Positions 16,734 to 26,133 are shown, counted from the stretch's first letter. The stretch: 64,000 nt of DNA from Shewanella sp. Arc9-LZ (GCF_010092445.1 NZ_CP048031.1:1922001-1986000), one strand, 5' to 3'. Notes: a model not told the origin generated them from the letters alone. Program-made: numbers and translations.

Positions 16734-17237
16734 TTATGGCCATATTTCAATCGGTGTACCAGCATCAATCATTTGCCACAATTCATCCATTTCTTTGTTG
16801 GTGACGGCAATACATCCATTGGTCCAGTTGTACTTTTGTGCTTCTTCTGGCGGTAAAGTTGAACGAGGGTTTTCACCGTGGATCATAATCATGCCACCGG
16901 CTCTAATGCCTAATGCATCAGCTCGTAATTTATCTTCTTCATTGGGATAAGAGATATGAATCGATTTATAAAATGCACTATCAGATTTTTTATAATCTAA
17001 TACATAACGACCTTGCGGAGTACGTTGATCACCTTCTTTAAGCTTATGACCACTTGGCACATCGCCCATGGCAATAAGGTAACTTTTAATCACTCTTCCG
17101 TCACGCATGACAGATAAGCGTGATTCAGATTTATTGACGACAACTAAATCTACTTTTGCTGTAGTTTGGCTTGAAGAGGCAACCGCCAATGACGGGCTGA
17201 AAATTAAGGCTATAAATATTATGTACAACGCGCGCAT
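16734..17237 (-). CDS. Exported L,D-transpeptidase family (YkuD-domain) protein
   Basis: I place the start at 17237 because a GGAG ribosome-binding site lies directly before it; an upstream in-frame codon would add six residues. Residues 1-20 (MRALYIIFIALIFSPSLAVA) are a signal peptide. The YkuD catalytic motif is present as IMIHGENPRSTL followed by NWTNGCIAVTN, supplying the His and nucleophile Cys. Such enzymes form 3-3 cross-links in peptidoglycan or attach lipoproteins to it; short YafK/YbiS-like members may have other roles. The gene stands alone. Confidence 0.85.
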   Translation of the reverse strand: MRALYIIFIALIFSPSLAVASSSQTTAKVDLVVVNKSESRLSVMRDGRVIKSYLIAMGDVPSGHKLKEGDQRTPQGRYVLDYKKSDSAFYKSIHISYPNEEDKLRADALGIRAGGMIMIHGENPRSTLPPEEAQKYNWTNGCIAVTNKEMDELWQMIDAGTPIEIWP

Positions 17238-17391
17238 GAAATCTCCGTAAACCAATGACCTTTTTAATTTTTATTGTAAAATGACCCTATTTCGAATGTT
17301 AAAACTCGACAGTCAATGTTAGATTTTAACGACAACAAGGGTTAATTGATATTAGTTAACCGAGTTTATTTGCAATTTATTACCCGAGACA

Positions 17392-18234
17392 GTGAATAAT
17401 AAGATGAATATCGAAGAAAAATCCGACAGTCCACTAAAAAAACAGCTTAGAAGTGTGATTTTTGGTACCGAAACCCCAGCAGGAAAACGTTTCGATATTG
17501 CCCTTATGGTCTGTATTGTACTGAGTGTGATATTGATTTTTATCGATACCACAGAATATGTTAATTCCCTTTACGGTGACTATATTAGTATCGCCGAATG
17601 GACCTTTACGGTATTGTTTACCGTTGAGTACATATTAAGGCTCTATTGCTCGCTTAATCGGTTACACTATGCACGCAGTTTTTTTGGTGTAGTGGATTTA
17701 GTGTCAATTTTACCCAGTTATTTAGGGTTGATTTTCCCTGGTGCCAATGTCGCGTTAGCGTTAAGAGTACTGCGTTTATTCCGGGTGTTTAGAGTATTAA
17801 AGTTACTTCGATACCTAAGCGATGGCCAAATATTGCTCAAAGCCATGGTGCAGTCCGGTCGAAAAGTGTTTATGTTTTTCTTCTCGGTAAGCCTGATTAT
17901 TATGGTGTTAAGTGTGGTTATGTATGTGGTTGAAGGCCCTAACAATGGCTTTACTTCCATTCCTAAGTCCATGTATTGGACCGTGGTGACCATTACCACC
18001 GTTGGCTACGGAGATATTACGCCGCAAACGCCATTGGGCCAAGGGATTGCGGCACTTACTATGCTGATTGGTTATTCGATTATTGCGATCCCCACCGGTA
18101 TTTTAACCGCTGAAATTTCACATGAAATGGTCAGAACCCGTGATTTACGTAAATGCAGCAATTGTGGCAAAAAAGGCCACGATAAAGATGCTGAATATTG
18201 TAATCATTGTGGTAGCGAACTTGAAAAACTCTAG
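17392..18234 (+). CDS. Voltage-gated potassium channel (Kv-type ion transporter) with C-terminal zinc ribbon
   Basis: The 280-residue protein has six membrane spans. S4 is the arginine-rich RVLRLFRVFRVLKLLRYL and the pore carries the K+ selectivity filter TTVGYGD followed by the S6 helix. A short cytoplasmic tail ends in a four-cysteine zinc ribbon, CSNC..(11)..CNHC. It should form a tetrameric K+ channel of the inner membrane opened by voltage. The GTG at 17392 is the longest start; an ATG at 17404 is equally plausible. The zinc ribbon on a bacterial Kv channel is the unusual part. Confidence 0.88.
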   Translation: MNNKMNIEEKSDSPLKKQLRSVIFGTETPAGKRFDIALMVCIVLSVILIFIDTTEYVNSLYGDYISIAEWTFTVLFTVEYILRLYCSLNRLHYARSFFGVVDLVSILPSYLGLIFPGANVALALRVLRLFRVFRVLKLLRYLSDGQILLKAMVQSGRKVFMFFFSVSLIIMVLSVVMYVVEGPNNGFTSIPKSMYWTVVTITTVGYGDITPQTPLGQGIAALTMLIGYSIIAIPTGILTAEISHEMVRTRDLRKCSNCGKKGHDKDAEYCNHCGSELEKL

Positions 18235-18294
18235 GGTTACAGCCTGTAAAGCTGATTTAGATTTGATTTTTATTATAGACACACAAGGATATTG

Positions 18295-19875
18295 ATGACC
18301 GCTGCTAAATTTGTTGAGGGTTCCATTTTACGCCATATCCTGGTGATGAGCTCTACTGCTGCTGTGGGTATTTCGGCACTTTTTGTGGTCGACTTACTCG
18401 ATATTTTCTTTTTAAGCTTACTTGGTGAAATAGAGCTCGCCGCAGCAGCAGGTTATGCTAGCACGATTTCATTTTTTACGACTTCGATAGGTATCGGCTT
18501 ATCGATTGCTCTAGGCGCTTTGGTGTCAAAAGCGGTGGGGTCGAAAAACATAAAGTTAGCCAAGAGATTATTTTTAAACAGTGCCATCGTGACGTTAATT
18601 ACCAGTGTGCTGGTGGCTGCAGTTGTCATAGCGTTTATTCCCGAATTGTTAGCGTTGGTGGGTGCAACAGGGCGCACTGCGGAATTGGCTGAAAGCTATT
18701 TGTATATTCTGGTGCCATCCTTACCATTTATTTGTTTAGCAATGGCGCTTGGCGGCGCGCTGCGTGCAGTGGGTGATGCCAAACTATCGATGATGTCGAC
18801 ACTAGCTGGTGGCGGTGTTAACGCCGTATTAGACCCTATCTTTATCTTTAGTTTATCAATGGGTATTGAAGGTGCTGCGGCTGCATCGGTATTGGCCCGT
18901 ATTGCGGTGTTTGTCATCTCAGCTCGCGGAGTGGTGGTTAAGCATAAGCTGTTAGGTCAATTTTCGTGGATTGAGTTCAAGCAAGACCTAGGGGTGATTT
19001 TTGCCATAGCCGCACCTGCAATGCTCACCAATGTGGCAACTCCCATTGGTAATGCGGTGGTAACGCGTGCCATAGCTGATTTTGGTGATAGTTATGTAGC
19101 TGGCTGGGCGGTGTTAGGACGTTTGATCCCCGTCTCGTTCGGGATGATTTTTGCACTGTCTGGCGCAGTCGGACCGATAGTGGGGCAAAACTTTGGTGCC
19201 AATGAAATTGAACGAGTTCGATTGAGTTTAAACAAAGCGATTCAATTTTGTGTTGTTTATGTTCTGGTGGTGTCACTGGTACTGTTTTTATTACGAAATG
19301 TCATTATTAGTAGTTTTGATATGAAAGGCGATGCGGCAGAGCTTATTTTGTTTTTCTGTCAGTACATCGCGGTGTTCTTTATCTTTTCGGGCATTTTGTT
19401 TATTGCCAATGCCTCATTTAATAATTTAGGTAAGGCTAAATACTCGACCTTTTTTAATGTCGGTAAAGCAACCATCGGCACCATACCATTTGTGTATTTT
19501 GGCGCCCAGTGGGGCGGTGTATTTGGGGTGTTAATTGGTCAGGTGATTGGGGCAATTATATTTGGTGTGATAGGTATTTTATGTGCATATCGATTAGTCG
19601 ACAAAATTAGCCGCCAAGGTATGCTTTCAGCGGGTGCTAATCGACAACTACTAGAAGACGATGCGATAAACATTGATATGGTGGCCGCTCCTTCACCTAT
19701 GCCAGGGCGCACTCAGATGGCTCAATTAGATGAAGATCCACTGTGTAAGCAAGTTGCTCAACAAGACAACGCCGATACAGCCAATGGCGACACAAATGAT
19801 ACTGAAAAAGCCGGTGCTGATGGCGCTAGTACCGATAACATTGGCAGTGAGAAAAGCAGCGATAAAATCAATTGA
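18295..19875 (+). CDS. MATE family efflux transporter
   Basis: The start at 18295 is favoured by an AAGGAT ribosome-binding site. The protein has 12 predicted spans in two MatE repeats. Characteristic stretches are SIALGALVSKAVGSKN, PSLPFICLAMALGGALRAVGD in the first half and AVGPIVGQNFGANEIERV in the second. It should export drugs or metabolites across the inner membrane using Na+ or H+. The last 80 residues are a polar acidic tail of low complexity (DNADTANGDTNDTEKAGADG), longer than usual for the family. The gene is monocistronic and is followed by a 16-bp minisatellite. Confidence 0.88.
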   Translation: MTAAKFVEGSILRHILVMSSTAAVGISALFVVDLLDIFFLSLLGEIELAAAAGYASTISFFTTSIGIGLSIALGALVSKAVGSKNIKLAKRLFLNSAIVTLITSVLVAAVVIAFIPELLALVGATGRTAELAESYLYILVPSLPFICLAMALGGALRAVGDAKLSMMSTLAGGGVNAVLDPIFIFSLSMGIEGAAAASVLARIAVFVISARGVVVKHKLLGQFSWIEFKQDLGVIFAIAAPAMLTNVATPIGNAVVTRAIADFGDSYVAGWAVLGRLIPVSFGMIFALSGAVGPIVGQNFGANEIERVRLSLNKAIQFCVVYVLVVSLVLFLLRNVIISSFDMKGDAAELILFFCQYIAVFFIFSGILFIANASFNNLGKAKYSTFFNVGKATIGTIPFVYFGAQWGGVFGVLIGQVIGAIIFGVIGILCAYRLVDKISRQGMLSAGANRQLLEDDAINIDMVAAPSPMPGRTQMAQLDEDPLCKQVAQQDNADTANGDTNDTEKAGADGASTDNIGSEKSSDKIN

Positions 19876-19891
19876 TCTGATAGATGCTATG

Positions 19892-20163
19892 TAGATGTGA
19901 CTTAGTTTAGATGTGATTCAGTGTAGATGAGACTCAGTGTAGATGAGACTCAGTGTAGATGAGACTCAGTGTAGATGAGACTCAGTGTAGATGAGACTCA
20001 GTGAAGATGAGACTCAGTGAAGATGAGACTCAGTGAAGATGAGACTCAGTGAAGATGAGACTCAGTGAAGATGAGACTCAGTGAAGATGTGACTTAGTGT
20101 AGATGTGATTCAGTTTAGATGTGACTTAGTGTATATGCGATAGAGTTTACATGTGATTGGGAT
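19892..20163. repeat. Minisatellite of 17 x 16 bp
   Basis: The unit TAGATGAGACTCAGTG repeats without gaps. Units 3-7 (19924-20003) are identical to one another. Units 8-12 (20004-20083) are identical to one another and differ only in the first base (A for T). The outer units at each end are progressively degenerate. Because 16 is not a multiple of three, the array cannot encode a repetitive protein. It lies between the MATE stop and a shared terminator. Confidence 0.92.
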
Positions 20164-20223
20164 CGAGACGTGATGCTATGATAGATATTTAATCTCTGGC
20201 TAATGCCCACAGAGCTGATAATA

Positions 20224-20266
20224 AAAAGCCCCTATTTTTGGCCTTGACCAATAATAGGGGATTTTT
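20224..20266. terminator. Bidirectional terminator
   Basis: CCCCTATT and AATAGGGG form the main stem, extended by an inner TTGG/CCAA pair, with A-runs before and T-runs after. It serves the MATE gene and the convergent DUF2986 gene. Confidence 0.8.
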
Positions 20267-20291
20267 GATACTGACACCTTGTAAATGGGTG

Positions 20292-20489
20292 TTAGTCTTT
20301 GTCAGTTTCTGTGCTGGCTTCTGTGGCAACTGTTTGTTCAGCCGCTTCCGCTAACGCAATTTTCTCACGTTCAGCTTTAGAGATATAACGCTCAACAGGC
20401 TTGTTACTTGGGTTAGCCGGCACCACTTTATTTTGGCGAGCCTTGGCACGTTTGGCCAATTTTTTGATCATCTCTTGCTTTCTATTCAT
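20292..20489 (-). CDS. DUF2986 family small basic protein
   Basis: The 65-residue protein has a lysine/arginine-rich N-terminal helix (NRKQEMIKKLAKRAKARQNK), a conserved segment SNKPVERYISKAEREKIA and an acidic C-terminus. This is the layout of DUF2986 proteins common in Shewanella and Vibrio. Function is unknown; the charge pattern suggests nucleic-acid or ribosome contact, which is only a guess. Confidence 0.8.
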   Translation of the reverse strand: MNRKQEMIKKLAKRAKARQNKVVPANPSNKPVERYISKAEREKIALAEAAEQTVATEASTETDKD

Positions 20490-20705
20490 CTGATTTCTTA
20501 CTTTGTAAACGACAAACTATTAATATCATTCTAGACGATACACGGCTTATCGGAGCGTGATGACACTGGTCTTGGAGCCTACGGCAACATCACGAGAAAA
20601 TTTGGATGCTAATTTTAGCTTAATTGCTTAGCTGGATATAGTGTTTTATCCGTCAGCGACAATAATTAACCTATTAAGTCAGTTAAAGCTGCATCGGCTT
20701 GGCAA

Positions 20706-21152
20706 TTAGGCGCCGAATTTTTTAATATCTTCAGCGGTAGCACCATCATTACATTCGCCACGAATTTCACCGCGCTCAGTTTCAACATAACGACTTAATT
20801 CAATAAAACCGGCTTTACAATAACCATTCATTTCGATGGTTTTTCTAAGACCCAGATCAATTTGTTGATGCCATAGTTCGAGGCGATTCTCTGCGTTACG
20901 TTGTTCAATTAAATAACTCTGTGCATCTTGTTTACTGCGAATTCTTCTTTCTAGCGGGGAATCACCAGGAATGCTGCGGTCAAGGGCGGTAGCTAATTTT
21001 GCTTTATAGACAAACAACTTAATCCCATTACCTTTAATTTGAGTACTGAATGCATCGCGAAACTGCCCCGCAAAGTCCATAGGATCAGGTTCGCTTGCGC
21101 TACAGGCGCTAAGCAGTATGAGACTGCAGATGATTAAGCTTATTTTTGACAC
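20706..21152 (-). CDS. Putative lipoprotein, 148 residues
   Basis: The N-terminus MSKISLIICSLILLSACSAS is a signal peptide with a lipobox (LSAC), so the protein should be lipid-anchored in the envelope. The mature part is mostly helical and polar with two further cysteines (GYCKAG and GECND) that could pair. No domain is recognised. A TGAGTG-type ribosome-binding site precedes the ATG. Confidence 0.7.
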   Translation of the reverse strand: MSKISLIICSLILLSACSASEPDPMDFAGQFRDAFSTQIKGNGIKLFVYKAKLATALDRSIPGDSPLERRIRSKQDAQSYLIEQRNAENRLELWHQQIDLGLRKTIEMNGYCKAGFIELSRYVETERGEIRGECNDGATAEDIKKFGA

Positions 21153-21316
21153 TCATTACCTCATTCGTTCTTATGTTAAATGAAACTCGAATAAATGCTG
21201 CAATATATTATCATGACCTTTATTGATACAAGCATGGCCAGGGTAAAAATATTTCTACAGCAATATGTTAGCCACAGTGTTGAGATAAACTGTGGCGACA
21301 TGACATAACCAGTGCT

Positions 21317-21673
21317 TTATGCGAAACGTTCGTTGAGGTAGCTGGTAATGGCTTTTGACTCATATAACCATTGGGTGTTGCCGTCTTGTTCGATACGTAA
21401 ACAAGGCACTTGTAGCTTGCCACCTTGGCTTACTAACACGCTTTTGTTGTCATCTTGTTTGGCGTCGACTAAGTTAATGGTTAAATTTTGGCGACGCATA
21501 TCACGACGAACCTTGACACAAAAAGGGCAGGCGGCGTATTGATACAATGCCAATGATTGAGTTTGTTGATCGACAATAGCTTGTTGATCTTGTGGACGTT
21601 GGCGCTTTTTAGGAGCAAACACAAAATTTAACAACAAAATAATTCGACCTAAAATCCAGCGAACGATAAACAT
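21317..21673 (-). CDS. Membrane-anchored glutaredoxin-like protein
   Basis: The start at 21673 is supported by a TGAGG ribosome-binding site six bases before it. Residues 1-17 are a hydrophobic anchor, followed by a basic stretch and a thioredoxin-fold domain with the redox motif CPFC (in YAACPFCVKVRR), a cis-proline segment (LQVPCLRIE) and a C-terminal YESKAITSYLNERF helix. Glutaredoxins with CPFC reduce disulphides or glutathione adducts. The hydrophobic N-terminus suggests attachment to the inner membrane, with the domain most likely on the cytoplasmic side because of the positive residues after it. Confidence 0.85.
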   Translation of the reverse strand: MFIVRWILGRIILLLNFVFAPKKRQRPQDQQAIVDQQTQSLALYQYAACPFCVKVRRDMRRQNLTINLVDAKQDDNKSVLVSQGGKLQVPCLRIEQDGNTQWLYESKAITSYLNERFA

Positions 21674-21793
21674 AGATAACCTCAATCTTAACAATATTAA
21701 TGATACATCATGATTACAAACGTTTGTGATTACTCGTTTGCAATGTATGCGCAGTCTACCCGATGTAGATAGCGGTTAACAGCCACAGACAGG

Positions 21794-24700
21794 TTATTTT
21801 ACTTGTAGTTCAAGCAATGCTTCTGCGGCATCTTCTGCGGTGTTGATACGGCTTTCAAGCACAAATATTTTACCTGCATCAATTCCTGCTTGAGCAATTA
21901 AATAGGCTTTAACCGCTTTAGCGCGGTCTTGGGCTAAAAGGCCAAATTCATCTGCAGTAAACTGTTGGTGATTTTTAAGCATATTGTACAAACCAATGTG
22001 CCAACGCGTGATCAGCTCTGCTTCAGTCAGTTTTGGTTTTTTCTGCTGTAATTTTTGCTTGATGTCTAATGGATCCTGCGATAACTCTTGCTCAACCAAT
22101 TGATACAATGCATCTGCTAATGGCCCCGTAACAGGGTATTTGCTGGCAGAGACACTTTTGGGGAAATCTTTGAATTTTATCCCCGCAGCGTTAGCCAGTT
22201 GCTTATGCAGTTTGGTTTCTGCTAATGCTTGTTTATCGTTAATTATGTCGATACTGCCTTTAATATTTAGATTAAGCAGCGGCCTGTCTATTAACGCTTT
22301 AGCCAGTTTGTCTAAGGTGCTTTTTTGTTTAAGTGAGATGTTGCTGCGTCCATACTCAAAACTGATTTTATCTATTTGTTCATCACTGCCCACAAGACCA
22401 GCTAAGAATGAAAACGGTGAGGTCACCGCTTTGGTTATGATATTGCCTAGTGCATTAATGATGATGCTACCAAAACTAAAGCTAGGAGAATCAATATCCC
22501 CAGACACATCAACGCCTAAATCAATTACGCCATGTCGGTCTTGCAATAATGCTATCGCTAATGTCACCGGTAGGCTGGTTGCTAAACTGCTGTTACTGCG
22601 TTTACCTAATTCGAGTTGATCAATCACTACATGATTACTGCCAACTAATTCATTGTTTTTAAGCTGATAGTTTAGATCCAGTGACAACTGACCTTTATCA
22701 ATATAATAACCAGCATAAGTGCCCGAGTAAGGGTTAACCGAGGTGAGCTCTACTTTGTCAAAGTTCAAATTAAGGTCAAGATAAGGTTGTGCTAATAACG
22801 GGTTAACATCACCTTTTAACGTCACCGGTGCGTATTTGTCTATTTTTCCCGCTAAATCAACTGATGCAGTGGTTTCTGGATTTGATGATAAGTTGGTGAT
22901 CTGGCCGTTAAGCATTTCAATGCCCGAAGCAAAATTGGGCGTTAACGAATTATCCGCAAAGAAGGCCGAGCTGTCTTTAAAGCCAATCTTATTAATGTTG
23001 AGCTTCATTTGTGGCGCATCGGTGGTGGATTGCTCATTGCCTGTCGATAAGGTCGCTTGTTCAGCTTTACTTGGACTAACAGCAACTTTATCTGTCTCAA
23101 CACTATCTGTCTCAACACTATCTGTCTCGACACTAGCAGTGGTTTGTTTTACGTCTGCAGGAGTATTGATCAACTCGCTAATATTGGTGCTGCGGTCGGG
23201 TGAGATAATCAGGCGACTAAACAGCTTATCGAAGTTTATTTCATCAATATCAATGTTAGCTTGTTGGCGATCAAACGATAATTGGTTGATGTCCATGGTT
23301 TGCCATGTCAGCAAAGGTTGTTTTAACACGTTATCGTTAATGTGTAATTGACTGATGTTTGCACTGCCAGAGTAGGTTAGCGTGTCTTTAGCGTCTGCAT
23401 GCAAAATGCCCTTAGTGGAAAACATGCCATCTTCAATAGTGATATTGATGTAAGGAGCAATATAAGGTTGTAAACGTGACAGCAACATATTACTAAAGTC
23501 GATTTCAGCATTCACTGTTTGCGCTAATGCATCAACTTGTCCTGTTGACGTTAATAAGCTTTGTTGATTAATTCCTGCCGAAAATTGATAATTAATCGGG
23601 CTGGATAGATCTGATTTTATTACCCCAGTAGTGAGGTCAATCGGGCCGATTTGCCAAAGAATAATCTTATCACTGGCAATGCCTTCACCCAGTTTAACTT
23701 GATACTGCGCGATACTGATTTTGTCTAGTGTGACTAACCAAGGGGAGTCAGCATCGATGGAGTTAGACGTTACTGCTGTTTTTTGTTGAGTCGTTTGTGA
23801 GTCTGTCTCAACTGTCGTTTCTTTCGTAGCATCTTGTGTCGCTGATGGTGGTGATTGCTGCGCTAATAGTGGTTCTGCATCTGTTTCTGTATCTGTTTTT
23901 GCAGTTGTATCGCTAGCTGCTTTTGTGTTGAGATCAGTGGTGACTTGTTTAACGGTCGCGATGGCTTTATCAGTAATGGTATCAGCCACATTTGTGCTGT
24001 CAGCTTTTTGCTCATCTGAGTTAGCTTTCTCTATATCTATACTGCCTAAATCTGCAGTCTCTGAATCTATCGTGTCTGTAGTAGCTGATTCGGTAATAGC
24101 TGATTCGGTAATAGCAGACTCGGTAGTCGTTGAGGCTGTAGAAGATAAATCTGAGGTATCTACGGTAGTTGTTAACTCAGTGTCTTTAGGCAGCAATAAA
24201 GCAACCAAATCAGCACCAGTAGGAGTGATATTGAGTTTGATATTACCTTTTTCGGTATGGAACTCACCAATGCTAACGCGTTTTTTGTGGCTGTCTAAAT
24301 TGATATTATTTAATGCTAAGACATCAATGGCGATTTTTTCATCTTGCTGATGTAACGCTTTAAAACGTTTAATCACTATCTGTGCTTTGGTGACATTGAT
24401 ATGGCTTATTGGTGCTAAGTTTTTGTCTTGCAATATCACGTCATACTGTCCGTTTAGGCTCAGCGTGCCTTCAGCTAAGTTAATCGCAAACAGTTGATCA
24501 ATAAAAGACCAGTAACGTGATAAATCAATTCCAGTCACCTTAACATCGCCTTTTATTGCCAGGGGCGCTAATTGGAATTGCCCTTGCAATGCGACCGAGC
24601 CTTTGAATTGATCTTCTATGCGTAAGTTATAACGATTTACTTGGTCTTGCTTGTCGTTTAACGCACTACTCAAGCTATTGAATTGTGCCAATGACACATT

Positions 24701-25279
24701 GATGTTGGGATAATTAATGTGGGTATCTGTGACGTTGTCGTCTAGGGTAAACACGCCTTGTTGGATCTGAATATTAGCAATGTTTATCGCCGGTATAACA
24801 CTCGGTTCAGTACTCATTGGTGTTGGCTGACTATTTTGGCTTAGGCGAGTAATAATGTCACTGAAGTTAAATACAACTTGTTGATTTGCCGTTTCAGTAC
24901 GCGCCACTCTAAAGGTGGGTTGTTGTAGACGGATATCTTCAATCACTATCGCCCAAGATGAGATCGATTGCCATAATTGAATGTTGCCATAGGCCGCGGC
25001 GAATGACGCAAACGTTTTCGGGCTATCAAGTTCGTTGATTTCAAAACCCGATACCGCTAGTTCTAACGTAAATGGGTTGATACTAATGTCTTGTAGGGTA
25101 ACGTTTCTGCCTAATTGCTCGGTTAATATCGTTGGTGCTTGTTGTTTGGCAATATATGGAATCAATCCGCCGAGAACAGCACAACCCAATAGATAAACAG
25201 TTAATCCATAAAGGGCAAATTTTAGAATACGAGAGCGCGGTGTAACCGCTGAGCGCAATTGCGCAAAAAACGAGGTCAT
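21794..25279 (-). CDS. Giant DUF748/AsmA-like envelope protein, 1161 residues
   Basis: A single N-terminal span (about residues 20-42) anchors the protein; the remaining 1100 residues are beta-rich repeats of AsmA-like type. The C-terminal third carries DUF748 features (LALLQDRHGVIDLGVDVSGDID-like) and an OmpA-like end (ISFEYGRSNISLKQKSTLDK, AQDRAKAVKAYL). AsmA-like proteins form periplasm-spanning beta-grooves implicated in lipid traffic. Between residues about 370 and 500 is a Thr/Ser/Asp/Glu-rich low-complexity region, and a VETDS repeat lies near residue 720. Both contain in-frame 15-bp DNA repeats. The role is inferred from the family. The gene is monocistronic. Confidence 0.85.
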   Translation of the reverse strand: MTSFFAQLRSAVTPRSRILKFALYGLTVYLLGCAVLGGLIPYIAKQQAPTILTEQLGRNVTLQDISINPFTLELAVSGFEINELDSPKTFASFAAAYGNIQLWQSISSWAIVIEDIRLQQPTFRVARTETANQQVVFNFSDIITRLSQNSQPTPMSTEPSVIPAINIANIQIQQGVFTLDDNVTDTHINYPNINVSLAQFNSLSSALNDKQDQVNRYNLRIEDQFKGSVALQGQFQLAPLAIKGDVKVTGIDLSRYWSFIDQLFAINLAEGTLSLNGQYDVILQDKNLAPISHINVTKAQIVIKRFKALHQQDEKIAIDVLALNNINLDSHKKRVSIGEFHTEKGNIKLNITPTGADLVALLLPKDTELTTTVDTSDLSSTASTTTESAITESAITESATTDTIDSETADLGSIDIEKANSDEQKADSTNVADTITDKAIATVKQVTTDLNTKAASDTTAKTDTETDAEPLLAQQSPPSATQDATKETTVETDSQTTQQKTAVTSNSIDADSPWLVTLDKISIAQYQVKLGEGIASDKIILWQIGPIDLTTGVIKSDLSSPINYQFSAGINQQSLLTSTGQVDALAQTVNAEIDFSNMLLSRLQPYIAPYINITIEDGMFSTKGILHADAKDTLTYSGSANISQLHINDNVLKQPLLTWQTMDINQLSFDRQQANIDIDEINFDKLFSRLIISPDRSTNISELINTPADVKQTTASVETDSVETDSVETDKVAVSPSKAEQATLSTGNEQSTTDAPQMKLNINKIGFKDSSAFFADNSLTPNFASGIEMLNGQITNLSSNPETTASVDLAGKIDKYAPVTLKGDVNPLLAQPYLDLNLNFDKVELTSVNPYSGTYAGYYIDKGQLSLDLNYQLKNNELVGSNHVVIDQLELGKRSNSSLATSLPVTLAIALLQDRHGVIDLGVDVSGDIDSPSFSFGSIIINALGNIITKAVTSPFSFLAGLVGSDEQIDKISFEYGRSNISLKQKSTLDKLAKALIDRPLLNLNIKGSIDIINDKQALAETKLHKQLANAAGIKFKDFPKSVSASKYPVTGPLADALYQLVEQELSQDPLDIKQKLQQKKPKLTEAELITRWHIGLYNMLKNHQQFTADEFGLLAQDRAKAVKAYLIAQAGIDAGKIFVLESRINTAEDAAEALLELQVK
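23091..23135 (-). repeat. 15-bp in-frame repeat (3 copies) in the DUF748 gene
   Basis: Three tandem units at 23091-23105, 23106-23120 and 23121-23135 encode VETDS repeats; only one base differs in the last unit. Confidence 0.8.
24087..24131 (-). repeat. Second 15-bp in-frame repeat (3 copies) in the DUF748 gene
   Basis: Units at 24087-24101 and 24102-24116 are nearly identical and a third at 24117-24131 is diverged. They encode ITESA-type repeats in the acidic low-complexity region. Confidence 0.7.
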
Positions 25280-25591
25280 AAGAGGTAATCTTGATACAAA
25301 ACAGTGGCAACAGCTGACTATTTTACCAAAAAAACAATCGTAACGAATGATTATTTTGTCAGGATAATAGATTAATTTACATTTATGTTTATTGATGTTA
25401 ACTTTATATTTAAGCTTATGTAATTAATAGATTTTTCTATTTGTCTTTTTTATATAGGTTCATTTTGTTTTGTGCGTTAAACACTTACAGTGACATATTG
25501 TTTTAACCTGATGGCTTGATGCCATTACTTAATAGGCATGATATCTGCGATATTCATACGCGGTATTTAATCCTCTTTTCAAGGATGAGAA
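25280..25591. other. AT-rich intergenic stretch between divergent genes
   Basis: The stretch separates the DUF748 gene from a divergent GNAT gene and should hold both promoters. It is very AT-rich around 25360-25460. I see no clear gene, repeat or recognised operator. An AAGGATGAG ribosome-binding site marks the right end. Confidence 0.4.
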
Positions 25592-25987
25592 ATGCAAATA
25601 CGTCTAGCTTCGAGCATCGATTTAGAACCATTGAGCCTGCTATTTGATCTATATCGGCAGCAACTACAACAGCCCTCTGACTATCCAGCGTGTCATCATT
25701 TTTTGAAGCATCGCTTGGCCGAAAATGATTCGATGATTTTTGTCTCCATCAGAGACGATGAAATGGTGGGCTTTATTCAATTATACCCGTCGTTTTCTTC
25801 ATTGCGCCTTGCTCCTGTGTGGTATTTGGAAGATGTGTTTGTAAAACCTCAATATCAGCAGCAGGATGTTGTTAGCCAAATGTACCAAAAGGCTCAGTTG
25901 TTGGCACAAAGTACTGGGGTATTATTGATTAACCACCATGATTCCCAAGTGCCTATCGAACCTGAATCCTTAAGTTGTACGGCGTAA
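25592..25987 (+). CDS. GNAT-like acetyltransferase, short C-terminus
   Basis: The protein has a GNAT beginning (MQIRLASSIDLEPLSLLFDLYR) and the central strands GFIQLYPSFSSL and WYLEDVFVKPQYQQQDV, which correspond to motif A. The last 25 residues (after STGVLLINHHDSQVPIEPES) do not resemble the usual motif B strand-helix ending. At 131 residues it is shorter than typical members of 145-160, so it may be a C-terminally altered or decaying gene. A strong ribosome-binding site argues that it is translated. Confidence 0.7.
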   Translation: MQIRLASSIDLEPLSLLFDLYRQQLQQPSDYPACHHFLKHRLAENDSMIFVSIRDDEMVGFIQLYPSFSSLRLAPVWYLEDVFVKPQYQQQDVVSQMYQKAQLLAQSTGVLLINHHDSQVPIEPESLSCTA

Positions 25988-26061
25988 ATTGATCAGTATT
26001 ATTTGCTTACCATTAACCATGGTAATTAAGTCTGTGATGAGATGAACGATGAATTATGTAG

Positions 26062-26099
26062 ACCTCAGTTATTTCTGATAAAATAGCTGAGGTTTTTTA
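26062..26099 (+). terminator. Rho-independent terminator after the short GNAT gene
   Basis: ACCTCAG and CTGAGGT arms with a further TATTT/AAATA inner pair are followed by six T. Confidence 0.8.
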
Positions 26100-26133
26100 T
26101 TATTTTATCATCATAGATGTTAAGGAAAAGAGA

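Noticed and set aside
19892..20163. CRISPR array or replication iterons
   Set aside because: The 16-bp units are head-to-tail without spacers, and no cas or replication genes are nearby.
22140..24350. Several forward open frames opposite the DUF748 gene
   Set aside because: They are shadows of a long, well-supported gene; their hydrophobic look comes from the complement of acidic codons.
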